NCBI GenBank assembly: GCA_029546925.1
Contig: JAKPQM010000018.1
Location: forward strand, 1 to 52,741
DNA length: 52,741 nucleotides
Direction of reading: 5' to 3'
Source: Actinomycetes bacterium
GTDB taxonomy: Bacteria; Actinomycetota; Coriobacteriia; Coriobacteriales; Atopobiaceae
Part shown: piece after piece, positions 23,455-31,897 of the stretch
How the letters are laid out: the number at the start of each line of letters is the position of its first letter
How positions within the stretch are numbered: position 1 is the stretch's first letter
Position numbers and translations under genes: made by a program
Notes under the pieces: model-generated
Databases searched by the model: none
Told to the model about the DNA's origin: nothing
The model's input: the letters and a program-made list of their open reading frames with translations, nothing else

Positions 23455-24951
23455 ATGCTCGAGATCAAGAAGTACCAGTTCTGGTTCTGCACGGGCTCGC
23501 AGGACCTCTATGGCGACGAGTGCCTGGCGCATGTTGCCGAGCATTCGGCGCAGATCGTCGCCGGCCTCAATGCCAGCGGCGAGCTCCCCTTCGAGGTCGT
23601 GCTCAAACCCACGCTCATCACCAACGAGCTCATCCGCAAGACCTTCAACGACGCCAACAACGACCCGCAATGCGCCGGTGTCATCGTCTGGATGCATACC
23701 TTCTCACCGGCCAAGTCGTGGATCTTGGGCCTGCGCGAGTACCGCAAGCCGCTCTGCCATCTGGCGACGCAGTTCAACGTCGAGATCCCCTACGACACCA
23801 TCGACATGGACTTCATGAACGAGAACCAGTCGGCGCACGGCGACCGCGAGTTCGGCCATGTGTTCACTCGCGTGGCCAAGAATCGCAAGGTCATCTTCGG
23901 CCATTGGGCCGAAGCCCAGGTGCGCTCCGAGCTGGCCGCCTGGATGCGTATGGCCGTGGGCGCGGTGGAGAGCAGTGCCGTGCGCGTGTGCCGCTTTGCC
24001 GATAACATGCGCAATGTGGCCGTGACCGAGGGCGACAAGGTCGAGGCACAGATCAAGTTCGGTTGGGAGGTCGACGCCTGGCCTGTGAACAGCCTCGTAC
24101 CCTACGTGGATGCCGTCACCCCGGCTGAGGCCGCCGCCCTCACCGACGAGTACTACGAACTCTACGACCTCGTCCTCGATGGACGCGATCCGCAGGAGTT
24201 CCGCCGCCACGTAGAGGTGCAGGCCGCGCAGGAGATCGGCATAGAGCGGTTCCTCGAGGAGCATGGCTACCAGGCCATCGTCACCCACTTCGGCGATTTG
24301 GGCGGCCTCAAGCAGCTGCCGAGCCTTTCCATCCAGCGCCTCATGCAGAAGGGCTACGGCTTCGGTGCCGAGGGCGACTGGAAGACCAGCGCCATGGACC
24401 GCGTCATGAAGGTCATGGCCGCGAGCGTATCTGATGCCAAGGGCACGTGCTTCATGGAAGACTACACCTACAATCTGGTGCCGGGCGCCGAGGGCATCCT
24501 AGAGTCGCACATGTCCGAGGTCGACCCCTCCATCGCGGCCGCCAAGCCCGCCATCCGCGTGACGCCGCTCTCCATGGGGGACCGCGAGGATCCCGCGCGC
24601 CTCATCTTCACCTCCCATGTCGGCGCGGGCATCGCCACCTCCCTCATCGATCTGGGCGAGCGCTTCCGCCTGATCATCGCCGAGATCGATGCCAAGCAGA
24701 TGGAGAAGCCCATGCCCAACCTGCCTACCGGAACCGTGTTCTGGAATCCCCGTCCCAATCTCAAGACGGGTGTGGAGGCTTGGATCCATGCGGGCGGCGC
24801 ACATCACACCGTGTTCTCGTTCGACCTCACCACGCAGGAGATGATCGACTGGGCCGATGAGATGGGAGTGGAATCCGTGGTCATCGATGCTGATACCACC
24901 ATCAAAGGCCTCAGGCGCGATCTCATGCTGGGTGCAGTGGCCTACCGCTAG
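23455..24951 (+). CDS. araA: L-arabinose isomerase
   Basis: 498 residues, converts L-arabinose to L-ribulose with Mn2+. The metal and catalytic set lines up with the E. coli enzyme: Glu306 (GFGAEGDWKTSA), Glu335 (FMEDYTYN), His352 (ESHMSEVDPS) and a His at 450/451 (GGAHHTVFSFDL). Length is normal. AGGAG precedes the ATG. It is the fifth gene of the operon and the best evidence for what the transporter brings in. Confidence 0.97.
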   Translation: MLEIKKYQFWFCTGSQDLYGDECLAHVAEHSAQIVAGLNASGELPFEVVLKPTLITNELIRKTFNDANNDPQCAGVIVWMHTFSPAKSWILGLREYRKPLCHLATQFNVEIPYDTIDMDFMNENQSAHGDREFGHVFTRVAKNRKVIFGHWAEAQVRSELAAWMRMAVGAVESSAVRVCRFADNMRNVAVTEGDKVEAQIKFGWEVDAWPVNSLVPYVDAVTPAEAAALTDEYYELYDLVLDGRDPQEFRRHVEVQAAQEIGIERFLEEHGYQAIVTHFGDLGGLKQLPSLSIQRLMQKGYGFGAEGDWKTSAMDRVMKVMAASVSDAKGTCFMEDYTYNLVPGAEGILESHMSEVDPSIAAAKPAIRVTPLSMGDREDPARLIFTSHVGAGIATSLIDLGERFRLIIAEIDAKQMEKPMPNLPTGTVFWNPRPNLKTGVEAWIHAGGAHHTVFSFDLTTQEMIDWADEMGVESVVIDADTTIKGLRRDLMLGAVAYR

Positions 24952-24974
24952 GGAAAAGAGGGGGAGGATCTGCA

Positions 24975-26591
24975 ATGGCTATCGATATCGCAAAGGCGGC
25001 GCAGGCCGTTGGGACGGGGGCTTGCTTCCTAGGCATCGAGTTCGGCTCGACGCGTATCAAAGCGGTGCTTATCGATGAGCGCTTCGAGGTGCTCGCCACA
25101 GGGACGCACGGCTGGGAGAACCGACTCGAAAACGGATACTGGACCTATACCTCCGATGACATCTGGGATGGCCTTGCGGGCTGCTACGCAAGTCTCAAGA
25201 CTGCCGTTCGCGAGCGCTACGGTGTAACGCTGACGCGTCTCGGGGCTCTTGGCATGAGTGCCATGATGCATGGCTACCTGCCCTTCGACACCGGGGAAAA
25301 GCAGCTTGCGGCCTTCCGCACCTGGCGCAACACCAACACCGCAGCGGCCGCGCGCGAGCTGACCGAGCTCTTCGGCTTCCACATCCCCGAGCGTTGGAGC
25401 ATCGCGCATCTGCGCCAGGCCATGCTCGACCATGAGCCGCATACGCGCGACGTGGCCTATCTCACCACGCTGGCCGGTCTCGTGCACTGGCGTCTGACGG
25501 GGAAGAAGGTGCTCGGCGTGGGCGATGCGAGCGGCATGTTCCCCATCGACTCCGCGACCGGCACCTACGATGCAGGGATGATGGCGCGCTTCGATGAGCT
25601 CGCCGCGCGCGAGAACATGCCCTGGCGCCTGTCCGATCTGCTGCCTGCTCCGCTCCCTGCGGGAGAGCCCGCGGGCATCCTCACCGAGGCGGGCGCGCGT
25701 CTGCTCGACCCTGAGGGAGACCTCATGCCGGGCGTGCCGCTCTGTCCGCCCGACGGCGATGCGGGAACGGGCATGGTGGCCACCGATTCGGTGGCGCCGC
25801 GTACGGGCAATGTCTCGGCCGGCACCTCCATCTTCTCGATGGTGGTGCTGGAGCACGCGCTTCGCGATGCCGCCAACCCGCAGATCGATCTGGTGACCAC
25901 GCCGGTTGGAGACCCGGTTGCCATGGTGCACTGCAACAACTGCACCTCGGACATCAACGCCTGGGTGGACCTCCTCGCCAGCTACAGCGCCCTCATGGGG
26001 CAGGATGTGGACAAGGGCTCCCTGTATGCGCGGCTGTTCGAGGCGGCGCTCGCAGGCGACAAGGACGCGGGCGGGCTGGTGAGCATCCCCTTCGTATCGG
26101 GCGAGACCATCATGGGCGTGCAGACGGGTTACCCGCTGGTGCTGCGCGAGCAGAACGCCGCGTTCAACGTAGCCAACCTCATGCGCATGAACATCATGTC
26201 GGCCTTCGGCGCGCTTGCCGTGGGCAACGAGGCCCTGCGCGCCGAGCAGGTGGGCATCGATCGCCTCTGCGGGCATGGCGGCATCTTCAAGACGCCGCAT
26301 GTGGCGCAGTCGCTGCTGGCCGCCGCGCTGCAGGCGCCCGTCACCGTGATGGAGACGGCAGGCGAGGGCGGTGCTTGGGGCATGGCCCTCGAGGCGGCCT
26401 ACCTTGCCCTGCGCGAGGAGGGGGAGAGCCTGTCGGACTTCCTGGGCAGGCGCGTGTTCGCGGGCATGCAGGGGGAGACCCTTGCACCCGATGAAACCGA
26501 TGTCGAGGGCTATGCAATCTACCTGCAGCGCTTCATGAAGGCCAACGAGGCCGAGAAGGCTGCCGAGGCCGCCTACGCAACGGACGTATGA
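24975..26591 (+). CDS. FGGY-family sugar kinase, probable ribulokinase
   Basis: 538 residues. The ATPase core reads GIEFGSTRIKAVLID (phosphate loop 1, about residues 19-33), MSAMMHGYLPFD, GDASGMFPID in the N-lobe and the C-lobe GNVSAGTSIFSMV and GHGGIFKTPHVAQSLLAAAL. It belongs with FGGY kinases of the xylulose/ribulose type. Its place right after araA, 23 bases apart with GGGGGAGG before the ATG, makes L-ribulokinase the expected job, though it is not the classical E. coli AraB type. The epimerase AraD that should follow is not in this window. Confidence 0.85.
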   Translation: MAIDIAKAAQAVGTGACFLGIEFGSTRIKAVLIDERFEVLATGTHGWENRLENGYWTYTSDDIWDGLAGCYASLKTAVRERYGVTLTRLGALGMSAMMHGYLPFDTGEKQLAAFRTWRNTNTAAAARELTELFGFHIPERWSIAHLRQAMLDHEPHTRDVAYLTTLAGLVHWRLTGKKVLGVGDASGMFPIDSATGTYDAGMMARFDELAARENMPWRLSDLLPAPLPAGEPAGILTEAGARLLDPEGDLMPGVPLCPPDGDAGTGMVATDSVAPRTGNVSAGTSIFSMVVLEHALRDAANPQIDLVTTPVGDPVAMVHCNNCTSDINAWVDLLASYSALMGQDVDKGSLYARLFEAALAGDKDAGGLVSIPFVSGETIMGVQTGYPLVLREQNAAFNVANLMRMNIMSAFGALAVGNEALRAEQVGIDRLCGHGGIFKTPHVAQSLLAAALQAPVTVMETAGEGGAWGMALEAAYLALREEGESLSDFLGRRVFAGMQGETLAPDETDVEGYAIYLQRFMKANEAEKAAEAAYATDV

Positions 26592-26642
26592 GCGATGCTT
26601 TGAGCAGAGAGGGATGTCCCGCTGTATTCGCGGTCGTTGTTG

Positions 26643-26675
26643 GGAAAGGTGCCCCTCATTCAGGGGCGCCTTTCC
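26643..26675. terminator. Hairpin between the convergent kinase and LacI-type genes
   Basis: GGAAAGGTGCCCCT (26643-26656) pairs with 26662-26675 over 14 positions with a single G-T pair and a 5-base loop. It sits at the 3' ends of both convergent genes. No long T-run follows on either strand, so it may work as a modest two-way stop or end-protecting hairpin. Confidence 0.55.
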
Positions 26676-26705
26676 TCATCGGGGGGACCTCTCCTGTAGC
26701 GCTTC

Positions 26706-27716
26706 TCACGTCTCGATGGTGCGGACGCTCTGCCTCTCTACCAGCGTGGTGGAGAGGTGTGTTACGCGGGAGTAGTCCGTAGGCTGGCGCACCGACTCGA
26801 TGAGCGCCTTGACGGCAAGCTCGCCCATCGCACGGTTGGGAACGCGCATGGTTGTGAGCGGGGGATTCGCGATGCTGGCAAAATTGAGGTCGTCAAAGCC
26901 GAACATCGAGACCTCGTTGGGGATCTCGACGCCGTATTCGGAGAGCGCCCGCATGCAGCCCAGTGCCATGATGTCGTTCTCGGCGAAGAAGGCCGTGGGG
27001 AGCTGGGGGTGGTGCTCCAGCCAAGCACGCATCGAGGCGTACGATGAGCCGACTGTCGTGCCTACGGTCACCCGAAATGCCGGGCTGGCTATGAGGCCAT
27101 ACTCTCGCAAGGCGCGCACGTAGCCCCGCTCGCGCAGGGGAAAATTCCTGATGACGGTCTCGCCGCAGATGTAGCCGATCTTTCGATGCCCGTGCTCCAA
27201 TAGGTAGGTCACGGCGCGGTAGGCCGAGTTCTCGTTGGAGGTGACGACCGACTCGAAGAAATAGCGATCGCTCCATCCGTCGCACACCACGATGGGGGCG
27301 TCGCTTTCGGCGAAGAGGTCGTAGTCGTCCTCGTCCATCTCGGTGCCCAGCAGGATGATGCCAGTCGCGGCATCGCGGCACATGGCCTCCGTCTGGCTCC
27401 GGGCCCCCTCCTTGTCTGAAAGCTCCAAGGTGGAGAAGCTGAGGGGGAAACCCATCTGCTTGGCTTGGCGCTCGGCCCCATCGATGACACCGGGATGGAA
27501 GGTACCCTCGTCGAGGATGCGTCCAGACTTGCGCGCGATGAGGAAGCGCAACCCCTCGATTCTTCCGGGATGTTGATACCCGATCTCCTCCGCGCAGGCG
27601 AGGATGGCTGCAACCGCTTTCTCGCTTACACCCGGCTTGCGGTTGAGCGCATTGGATACGGTGGCGGGGGAGTAGCCTGTCCGCCTGCCTATTTCCCTGA
27701 CTCCCATACGGGTCAT
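26706..27716 (-). CDS. LacI-family transcription regulator, candidate arabinose regulator
   Basis: 336 residues. The N-terminal HTH reads GVREIGRRTGYSPATVSNALNRKPGVSEKAVAAIL (residues 5-38), followed by the hinge and a sugar-binding core (FHPGVIDGAERQAKQMGF, EHGHRKIGYICGE, PTAFFAENDIMALGCMRAL, SMFGFDDLNFASIANPPLTTMRVP). AGGAGG precedes the ATG. It is convergent with the arabinose operon and divergent from the sucrose operon. A 7-bp-arm palindrome at 27738-27761 overlaps its promoter or leader and may be its own operator. Location and partial site similarity before the arabinose operon favour that target, but this is not proven. Confidence 0.9.
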   Translation of the reverse strand: MTRMGVREIGRRTGYSPATVSNALNRKPGVSEKAVAAILACAEEIGYQHPGRIEGLRFLIARKSGRILDEGTFHPGVIDGAERQAKQMGFPLSFSTLELSDKEGARSQTEAMCRDAATGIILLGTEMDEDDYDLFAESDAPIVVCDGWSDRYFFESVVTSNENSAYRAVTYLLEHGHRKIGYICGETVIRNFPLRERGYVRALREYGLIASPAFRVTVGTTVGSSYASMRAWLEHHPQLPTAFFAENDIMALGCMRALSEYGVEIPNEVSMFGFDDLNFASIANPPLTTMRVPNRAMGELAVKALIESVRQPTDYSRVTHLSTTLVERQSVRTIET

Positions 27717-27737
27717 AAGCGTACCTCCTGTGTTTGA

Positions 27738-27761
27738 TACTGCTTGATAAACATAGCAGTA
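27738..27761. promoter_or_regulatory. 24-bp palindrome upstream of the LacI-type gene
   Basis: TACTGCT (27738-27744) and AGCAGTA (27755-27761) are perfect 7-bp arms around TGATAAACAT. The site lies 22-45 bases before the start codon at 27716. A LacI-family dimer would fit such a site, and autoregulation is common in this family. A related half, CAGTAAT next to ATAAA, occurs upstream of the arabinose operon at 18472-18490. Confidence 0.5.
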
Positions 27762-28052
27762 ATTCGTTCAGATGTCACGAATGAATCATTAAATAGCTGA
27801 TTAAAGCAATGGATAGGTCGGGTTTGAAGGAAGTAAACAAAGAGATGTTTGTTCGTAAGCGGGGTACGTGGCCACGGCTATGGTGCCGGACGGGCCCATT
27901 CCACGGGAAATTGACACGGGAAACCTCATTCCAAAGAGAGGATCCCCTCGCTTTTGGGATCGGACGCAATGCGGAAACCGGTGGAGAGGGGCGCTTCGGC
28001 ACCCTCGCCCCTCTCGCCGGTCTACGTTCGTGCACGCTAAGAGAAAAATAGC

Positions 28053-28064
28053 GTGCATTTGCAC
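28053..28064. promoter_or_regulatory. Palindrome GTGCATTTGCAC upstream of the sucrose ABC operon
   Basis: GTGCA-TT-TGCAC with a further TGCAC exactly 10 bases on (28070-28074). The identical 12-mer, again with a TGCA 10 bases on, occurs at 40376-40387 in the promoter of the sucrose phosphorylase operon. It lies 20 bases before a TTGACA -35 candidate. The LacI-type regulator at 40460-41518 is the likely binder. Confidence 0.65.
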
Positions 28065-28196
28065 AATTCTGCACATATTTATATTGACAAATGTAATATC
28101 CCGCCGTAGCTTAAGGTCAATAATCGGGATCAGGGGGCGGCATGCGCCCATATTGCCTGTATTCCCGATCAGGGGGGCGCGAAAGGGGGAGTAGAA

Positions 28197-29141
28197 ATGA
28201 AACAAAAGAGAACAAAGAACTCCGGTAGTAAGAAGGGAGGAAAAGGCCTGCACGGCGCATTGGTCTATGTCCGACAGCACTGGCAGCTCTATGCACTCTT
28301 CATCATGCCGGCGTTTTTGCTGACGATCATCTTCCGCTACATCCCGATGGGCGGCATCATGATCGCATTCACAGAGTACAACCCCATTCGGGGCATCTTC
28401 GGAAGCGAGTGGATCGGCCTTGAGCACTTCCAGCGCTTCCTCTCATCTCCCGATTTCATGAACTACCTCATGAATACGCTCAAGCTGAGCGTATTCGGCC
28501 TGCTCTGGGGCTTTCCCATCCCGATTCTCCTCGCATTTTTGCTCAATCGCATCCTGAGCACGAAGCTCAAGCAAAGGATCCAGCTCGTGCTCTACATGCC
28601 CAACTTCATCTCGGTCATCGTCCTGTGCGGTATCGTCCGCATCCTGCTCTCGCCCACCGGGATGATCAACCTGCTGTTCGGTACCTCTTGGAACTTCATG
28701 ACCATGCCCTCGGCTTTCCGCACCATCTATATCGCCAGCGGCATCTGGCAGGGTGCCGGCTGGGCGTCGATCATCTACACCGCAGCGCTCTCGAATGCCA
28801 GCAAGGATCTTAAAGAGGCGGCGGTTATCGATGGTGCCAACATCATCCAGCAGATCAAGGCGGTCGAGTGGCCCGCGATCCGCGATACCGTGCTCATCCA
28901 GTTCATCATGAGCGTGGGCAATATCATGAGCGTCGGCTTCGAGAAGGCCTATGCCCTCCAGACCGATCTCAACCTCGCCAGCTCCGAGATCATCTCGACA
29001 TACGTCTACAAGATGGGTCTCCTCGATGGCAATTACGGCTTCTCCACAGCAGTCGGTCTCTTCAATACCGTCATCAACGTCATCCTTCTGATCTCGATGA
29101 ACATGATCGTCCAGAAGATGAACGACGGTAAGGGCATCTAA
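28197..29141 (+). CDS. CUT1 ABC sugar permease, LplB type
   Basis: 314 residues, six membrane segments. The EAA coupling loop is clear: NASKDLKEAAVIDGANIIQQIKAVEWPAI at about residues 200-228. The N-terminal 20 residues are strongly basic. Closest in pattern to LplB/YtcP-type permeases that work with DUF624 and large lipoproteins, all of which are in this cluster. GGGGGAG precedes the ATG. It is the first gene of the plus-strand sucrose operon. Confidence 0.92.
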   Translation: MKQKRTKNSGSKKGGKGLHGALVYVRQHWQLYALFIMPAFLLTIIFRYIPMGGIMIAFTEYNPIRGIFGSEWIGLEHFQRFLSSPDFMNYLMNTLKLSVFGLLWGFPIPILLAFLLNRILSTKLKQRIQLVLYMPNFISVIVLCGIVRILLSPTGMINLLFGTSWNFMTMPSAFRTIYIASGIWQGAGWASIIYTAALSNASKDLKEAAVIDGANIIQQIKAVEWPAIRDTVLIQFIMSVGNIMSVGFEKAYALQTDLNLASSEIISTYVYKMGLLDGNYGFSTAVGLFNTVINVILLISMNMIVQKMNDGKGI

Positions 29142-29152
29142 GGGGGGGCACG

Positions 29153-30061
29153 ATGGCAGCTATCAAGAAGAAAAGCGAGTTCGCCAAGCTCCCTGTCGAG
29201 GATAAGACCATCCTCACCATCGGCTACATCATCCTCGGCCTCTTCATCGTGGCGATCATCATGCCGATGGTCTACATCATCTTGGCATCGTTCATCGATC
29301 CGGTCACGCTCCAGAACACCGGTCTCACGTTCGACTTCAGCAAGTGGACGATCACCGCATACGAGCGCGTCCTTTCGAACGCCCAGATTTGGGTGGGATT
29401 CCGCAATGCGATCATCTACTCCGTACTCTTCACCGTCATCTCCGTTGCCGTCACGCTCCTTGCCGCATATCCCATGTCGCGCAGCGATTTCAAGGGCGGC
29501 AAGTTCTTCAACATCCTCTTCATGATCACCATGTTCTTCGGTGGAGGGCTCATCCCCACCTACCTGCTCATCAGCAGCCTCGGCATGCTCGATACCATCT
29601 GGGCGATCCTGCTTCCCGGTGCGTTCAGCGTTTGGAACATGATCATCGCGCGTACCTACTACCAAGGCATCCCGAAGGATCTCCAGGAGGCTGCCGAGAT
29701 CGATGGCGCCAACGAGATGGTCTACTTCTTCCGCGTGCTGCTCCCGGTGTGCACCCCCATCATCGCCACCATTGCGATGTGGCAGTTCGTGGGCATGTGG
29801 AACAGCTACTTCGACGCCATGATCTATCTGAACAGCGCCTCGAAGCAGCCCTTGCAGCTTGTGCTCCGCTCCATCCTCATCCAGAACCAGCCCGAGGCCG
29901 GCATGGTCTCCGACATGCAGTCGACTGCCGAGCGCGCCCGGCTTGCCGAGCTCCTCAAGTACGCGACCATCATCATCTCGAGCATTCCGCTCTTGATCAT
30001 GTACCCCTTCTTCCAGAAGTATTTCGACAGCGGGATCATGGCAGGCGCTGTCAAGGGTTAG
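29153..30061 (+). CDS. CUT1 ABC sugar permease, LplC/YtcP type
   Basis: 302 residues, six membrane segments, with the EAA loop PKDLQEAAEIDGANEMVYFFRVLLPV at about residues 185-210. It starts 11 bases after the first permease with AAGGGGGG before its ATG. The pair forms the channel for the lipoprotein encoded next. Confidence 0.93.
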   Translation: MAAIKKKSEFAKLPVEDKTILTIGYIILGLFIVAIIMPMVYIILASFIDPVTLQNTGLTFDFSKWTITAYERVLSNAQIWVGFRNAIIYSVLFTVISVAVTLLAAYPMSRSDFKGGKFFNILFMITMFFGGGLIPTYLLISSLGMLDTIWAILLPGAFSVWNMIIARTYYQGIPKDLQEAAEIDGANEMVYFFRVLLPVCTPIIATIAMWQFVGMWNSYFDAMIYLNSASKQPLQLVLRSILIQNQPEAGMVSDMQSTAERARLAELLKYATIIISSIPLLIMYPFFQKYFDSGIMAGAVKG

Positions 30062-30109
30062 TCCCGCACCGATCGGCACGTCACGTCAACGAAGAGAAAG
30101 TTGGACATC

Positions 30110-31804
30110 ATGAAAAGCAGCATCGATCGTCGTTCATTTATCTCCCTCGCCGCGGCTGCTGCAGCCACGGGCATGTTGAGCGCCTGCGATGGGGGATCAT
30201 CCTCGGGAGATGGTTCCCCCACCCCGGTCGATACCGATCCCGAATCGCTCAAGCTCCCGCTTGCGGAGACGGCGACCCTGACCGGGCTCACGAGCTTTCC
30301 CGCAGGCACCGAGTCCGAACCCAACAACCGCACCATCTTCAAGCGTCTCGAGGAGGCCACCAACGTCCATATCGACTGGCGCACCATCCAGTCCGACCAG
30401 TGGGGCGATAAGATCTCCCTCGAGATGGCGAACTTCAACTCCCTGCCCGACTTCGTGTTCTCCGCAGGTTTCGGGGACACCGATCTGCTCAAGTATGCCA
30501 AGCAGGGCGTGATCCTCAGCGTCGAGGAGCTTATCGATACCTACATGCCCAATCTCCAGAAGGTCTTCCAGCAGGCACCCGAGTACCGTACCATGTGCGA
30601 GGACGAGGATGGCCACATCTGGGCCCTTCCCTGGATCGAGCAGCTCGGATACGAGAAGACCGCCATCCAGACCATCGGCGACATGCCCTTCATCAACAAG
30701 ACGTGGCTCGACTTCCTGGGTCTCGGCATGCCCACGACGGTCGACGAGTTCGAGCAGGTCCTTATCGCGTTCAAGGACAATGCCTCCGAGCTCAAGGCGC
30801 AGTTCGGCATCGAAGGCGATATCATACCCATGTCCTGCATCTTGAACGACGGCGATCAGGATCCCTACATCCTCACCAACGGTTTCGGCGAGGGCTATGG
30901 CGATCCCGACCGCGGCAAGCACATCGCCGTGACGGATGACGGCACGGTCGTCTGCATCGCCAACTCCGAGGGATTCAAGAAGGGCACCCAATGGCTCCAC
31001 GGCCTCTATGAGAAGGGCCTCATCGATCCCGAGGCATTCACCCAAGAGTGGTCCACCTATGTTGCCAAAGGCAAGAGCGGCCGCTACGGCGTCTGCTTCT
31101 CGTGGGATGTTGCCAATATCGCCCAGGTCAGCATGGATGACCTGATTGCGGGCGAGGGCTGGGTGCCGCTGCCCGCCCTTAAGGCCGACACCGTCAACAT
31201 CACCCCGCAGACCGGCTCGTTCACCTCGGGCTTCGATCGTGGCCGCTGCGTGATCACCGCTGCTGCCAAGAACCCCGCGCTTGTGGCAACTTGGCTTGAC
31301 CAGATGTACGACCCCATCCAGTCCCCGCAGAACAATTGGGGCACCTATGGGGAAGACGACGAGTTCGACATCTTCGTCATGGGGACCAACGATCAGGGTG
31401 AGCCCATGCTCCAACACGCACCTCTCGGCGATGCCTCGCCGGTCGAGGTTCGCGAGGCGGAGTGCGTGGGCGGTCCGCTGGCGATCCTCGACAGCTACTA
31501 TGACGTCTATGTGACCTGCCCCGATGATGCCCAGTACCGCCTCGACTGGATCAAGGACATATACACGCCTGATATGAACTTCAAGTACTGCTATCCCAAC
31601 GTGTTCATGAACCCGGATGACACCAAACAGGTCTCGAACCTCATGGCCGACATCATGAAGTGCATCAACACGGCAAAATCAGACTGGATCATGAACGGCT
31701 TCTCCGATGCCGACTGGGATACCTTCCAGGCCGATCTCGATGCCTATGGCCTTCCGGAGTTCCTCGCCATCCATCAGAAGTATCTGGATGCCTATCTGGG
31801 ATAG
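30110..31804 (+). CDS. Large extracellular solute-binding lipoprotein (CUT1, LipO-like)
   Basis: 564 residues from the ATG at 30110; a TTG three codons upstream is a weaker choice. Signal: RRSFISL then an Ala-rich stretch and lipobox LSAC with Cys 26, followed by a Ser/Gly-rich linker. The mature part is the long type found with LplB/LplC permeases: TIFKRLEEATNVHIDWRTI, LPDFVFSAGFGDTDLLKYAKQGVILSVEELID, WALPWIEQLGYEK, and a C-terminal domain up to residue 564. By operon context the ligand is sucrose or a short fructo-oligosaccharide. A strong hairpin follows the gene. Confidence 0.9.
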   Translation: MKSSIDRRSFISLAAAAAATGMLSACDGGSSSGDGSPTPVDTDPESLKLPLAETATLTGLTSFPAGTESEPNNRTIFKRLEEATNVHIDWRTIQSDQWGDKISLEMANFNSLPDFVFSAGFGDTDLLKYAKQGVILSVEELIDTYMPNLQKVFQQAPEYRTMCEDEDGHIWALPWIEQLGYEKTAIQTIGDMPFINKTWLDFLGLGMPTTVDEFEQVLIAFKDNASELKAQFGIEGDIIPMSCILNDGDQDPYILTNGFGEGYGDPDRGKHIAVTDDGTVVCIANSEGFKKGTQWLHGLYEKGLIDPEAFTQEWSTYVAKGKSGRYGVCFSWDVANIAQVSMDDLIAGEGWVPLPALKADTVNITPQTGSFTSGFDRGRCVITAAAKNPALVATWLDQMYDPIQSPQNNWGTYGEDDEFDIFVMGTNDQGEPMLQHAPLGDASPVEVREAECVGGPLAILDSYYDVYVTCPDDAQYRLDWIKDIYTPDMNFKYCYPNVFMNPDDTKQVSNLMADIMKCINTAKSDWIMNGFSDADWDTFQADLDAYGLPEFLAIHQKYLDAYLG

Positions 31805-31817
31805 GTTGCTTGTACCG

Positions 31818-31858
31818 GGGGGCACCCGCCCTCTTCTCTCTCCAAGACGGGTGCCCCC
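31818..31858 (+). terminator. Intercistronic hairpin after the solute-binding gene
   Basis: GGGGGCACCCG (31818-31828) and CGGGTGCCCCC (31848-31858) are a perfect 11-bp stem with a 19-base pyrimidine-rich loop, followed by TTCGTCTCTT. Like the hairpin at 19792-19822 it follows a binding-protein gene inside an operon, so it probably sets the ratio of binding protein to the downstream gene products. Confidence 0.6.
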
Positions 31859-31897
31859 TTCGTCTCTTGTGTTTGGCGAGCGGATCGGGAGGTGTTG

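Larger units (their letters stand above)
27717..28196. other. Divergent regulatory region between the arabinose and sucrose modules
   Basis: 480 bases without a convincing gene. Contents: palindrome 27738-27761 near the LacI-type gene; AACAAA-N6-TTTGTT at 27836-27853; a hairpin at 27931-27957; a long hairpin at 27977-28021; the GTGCATTTGCAC operator at 28053-28064; TTGACA at 28084-28089 as a possible -35 with a weak TAGCTT 17 bases on. The open frames at 27809-28051 lack support and fall over the hairpins. If transcription also starts further upstream, the hairpins would lie in a structured leader. Confidence 0.55.

Noticed and set aside
25029-26300. 423-codon minus-strand frame opposite the FGGY kinase
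   Set aside because: No ribosome binding site and low-complexity composition; the plus-strand kinase explains the DNA.
27809-28051. 80-codon open frame in the divergent regulatory region
   Set aside because: It covers two hairpins, lacks a ribosome binding site, and its product has no domain-like features.
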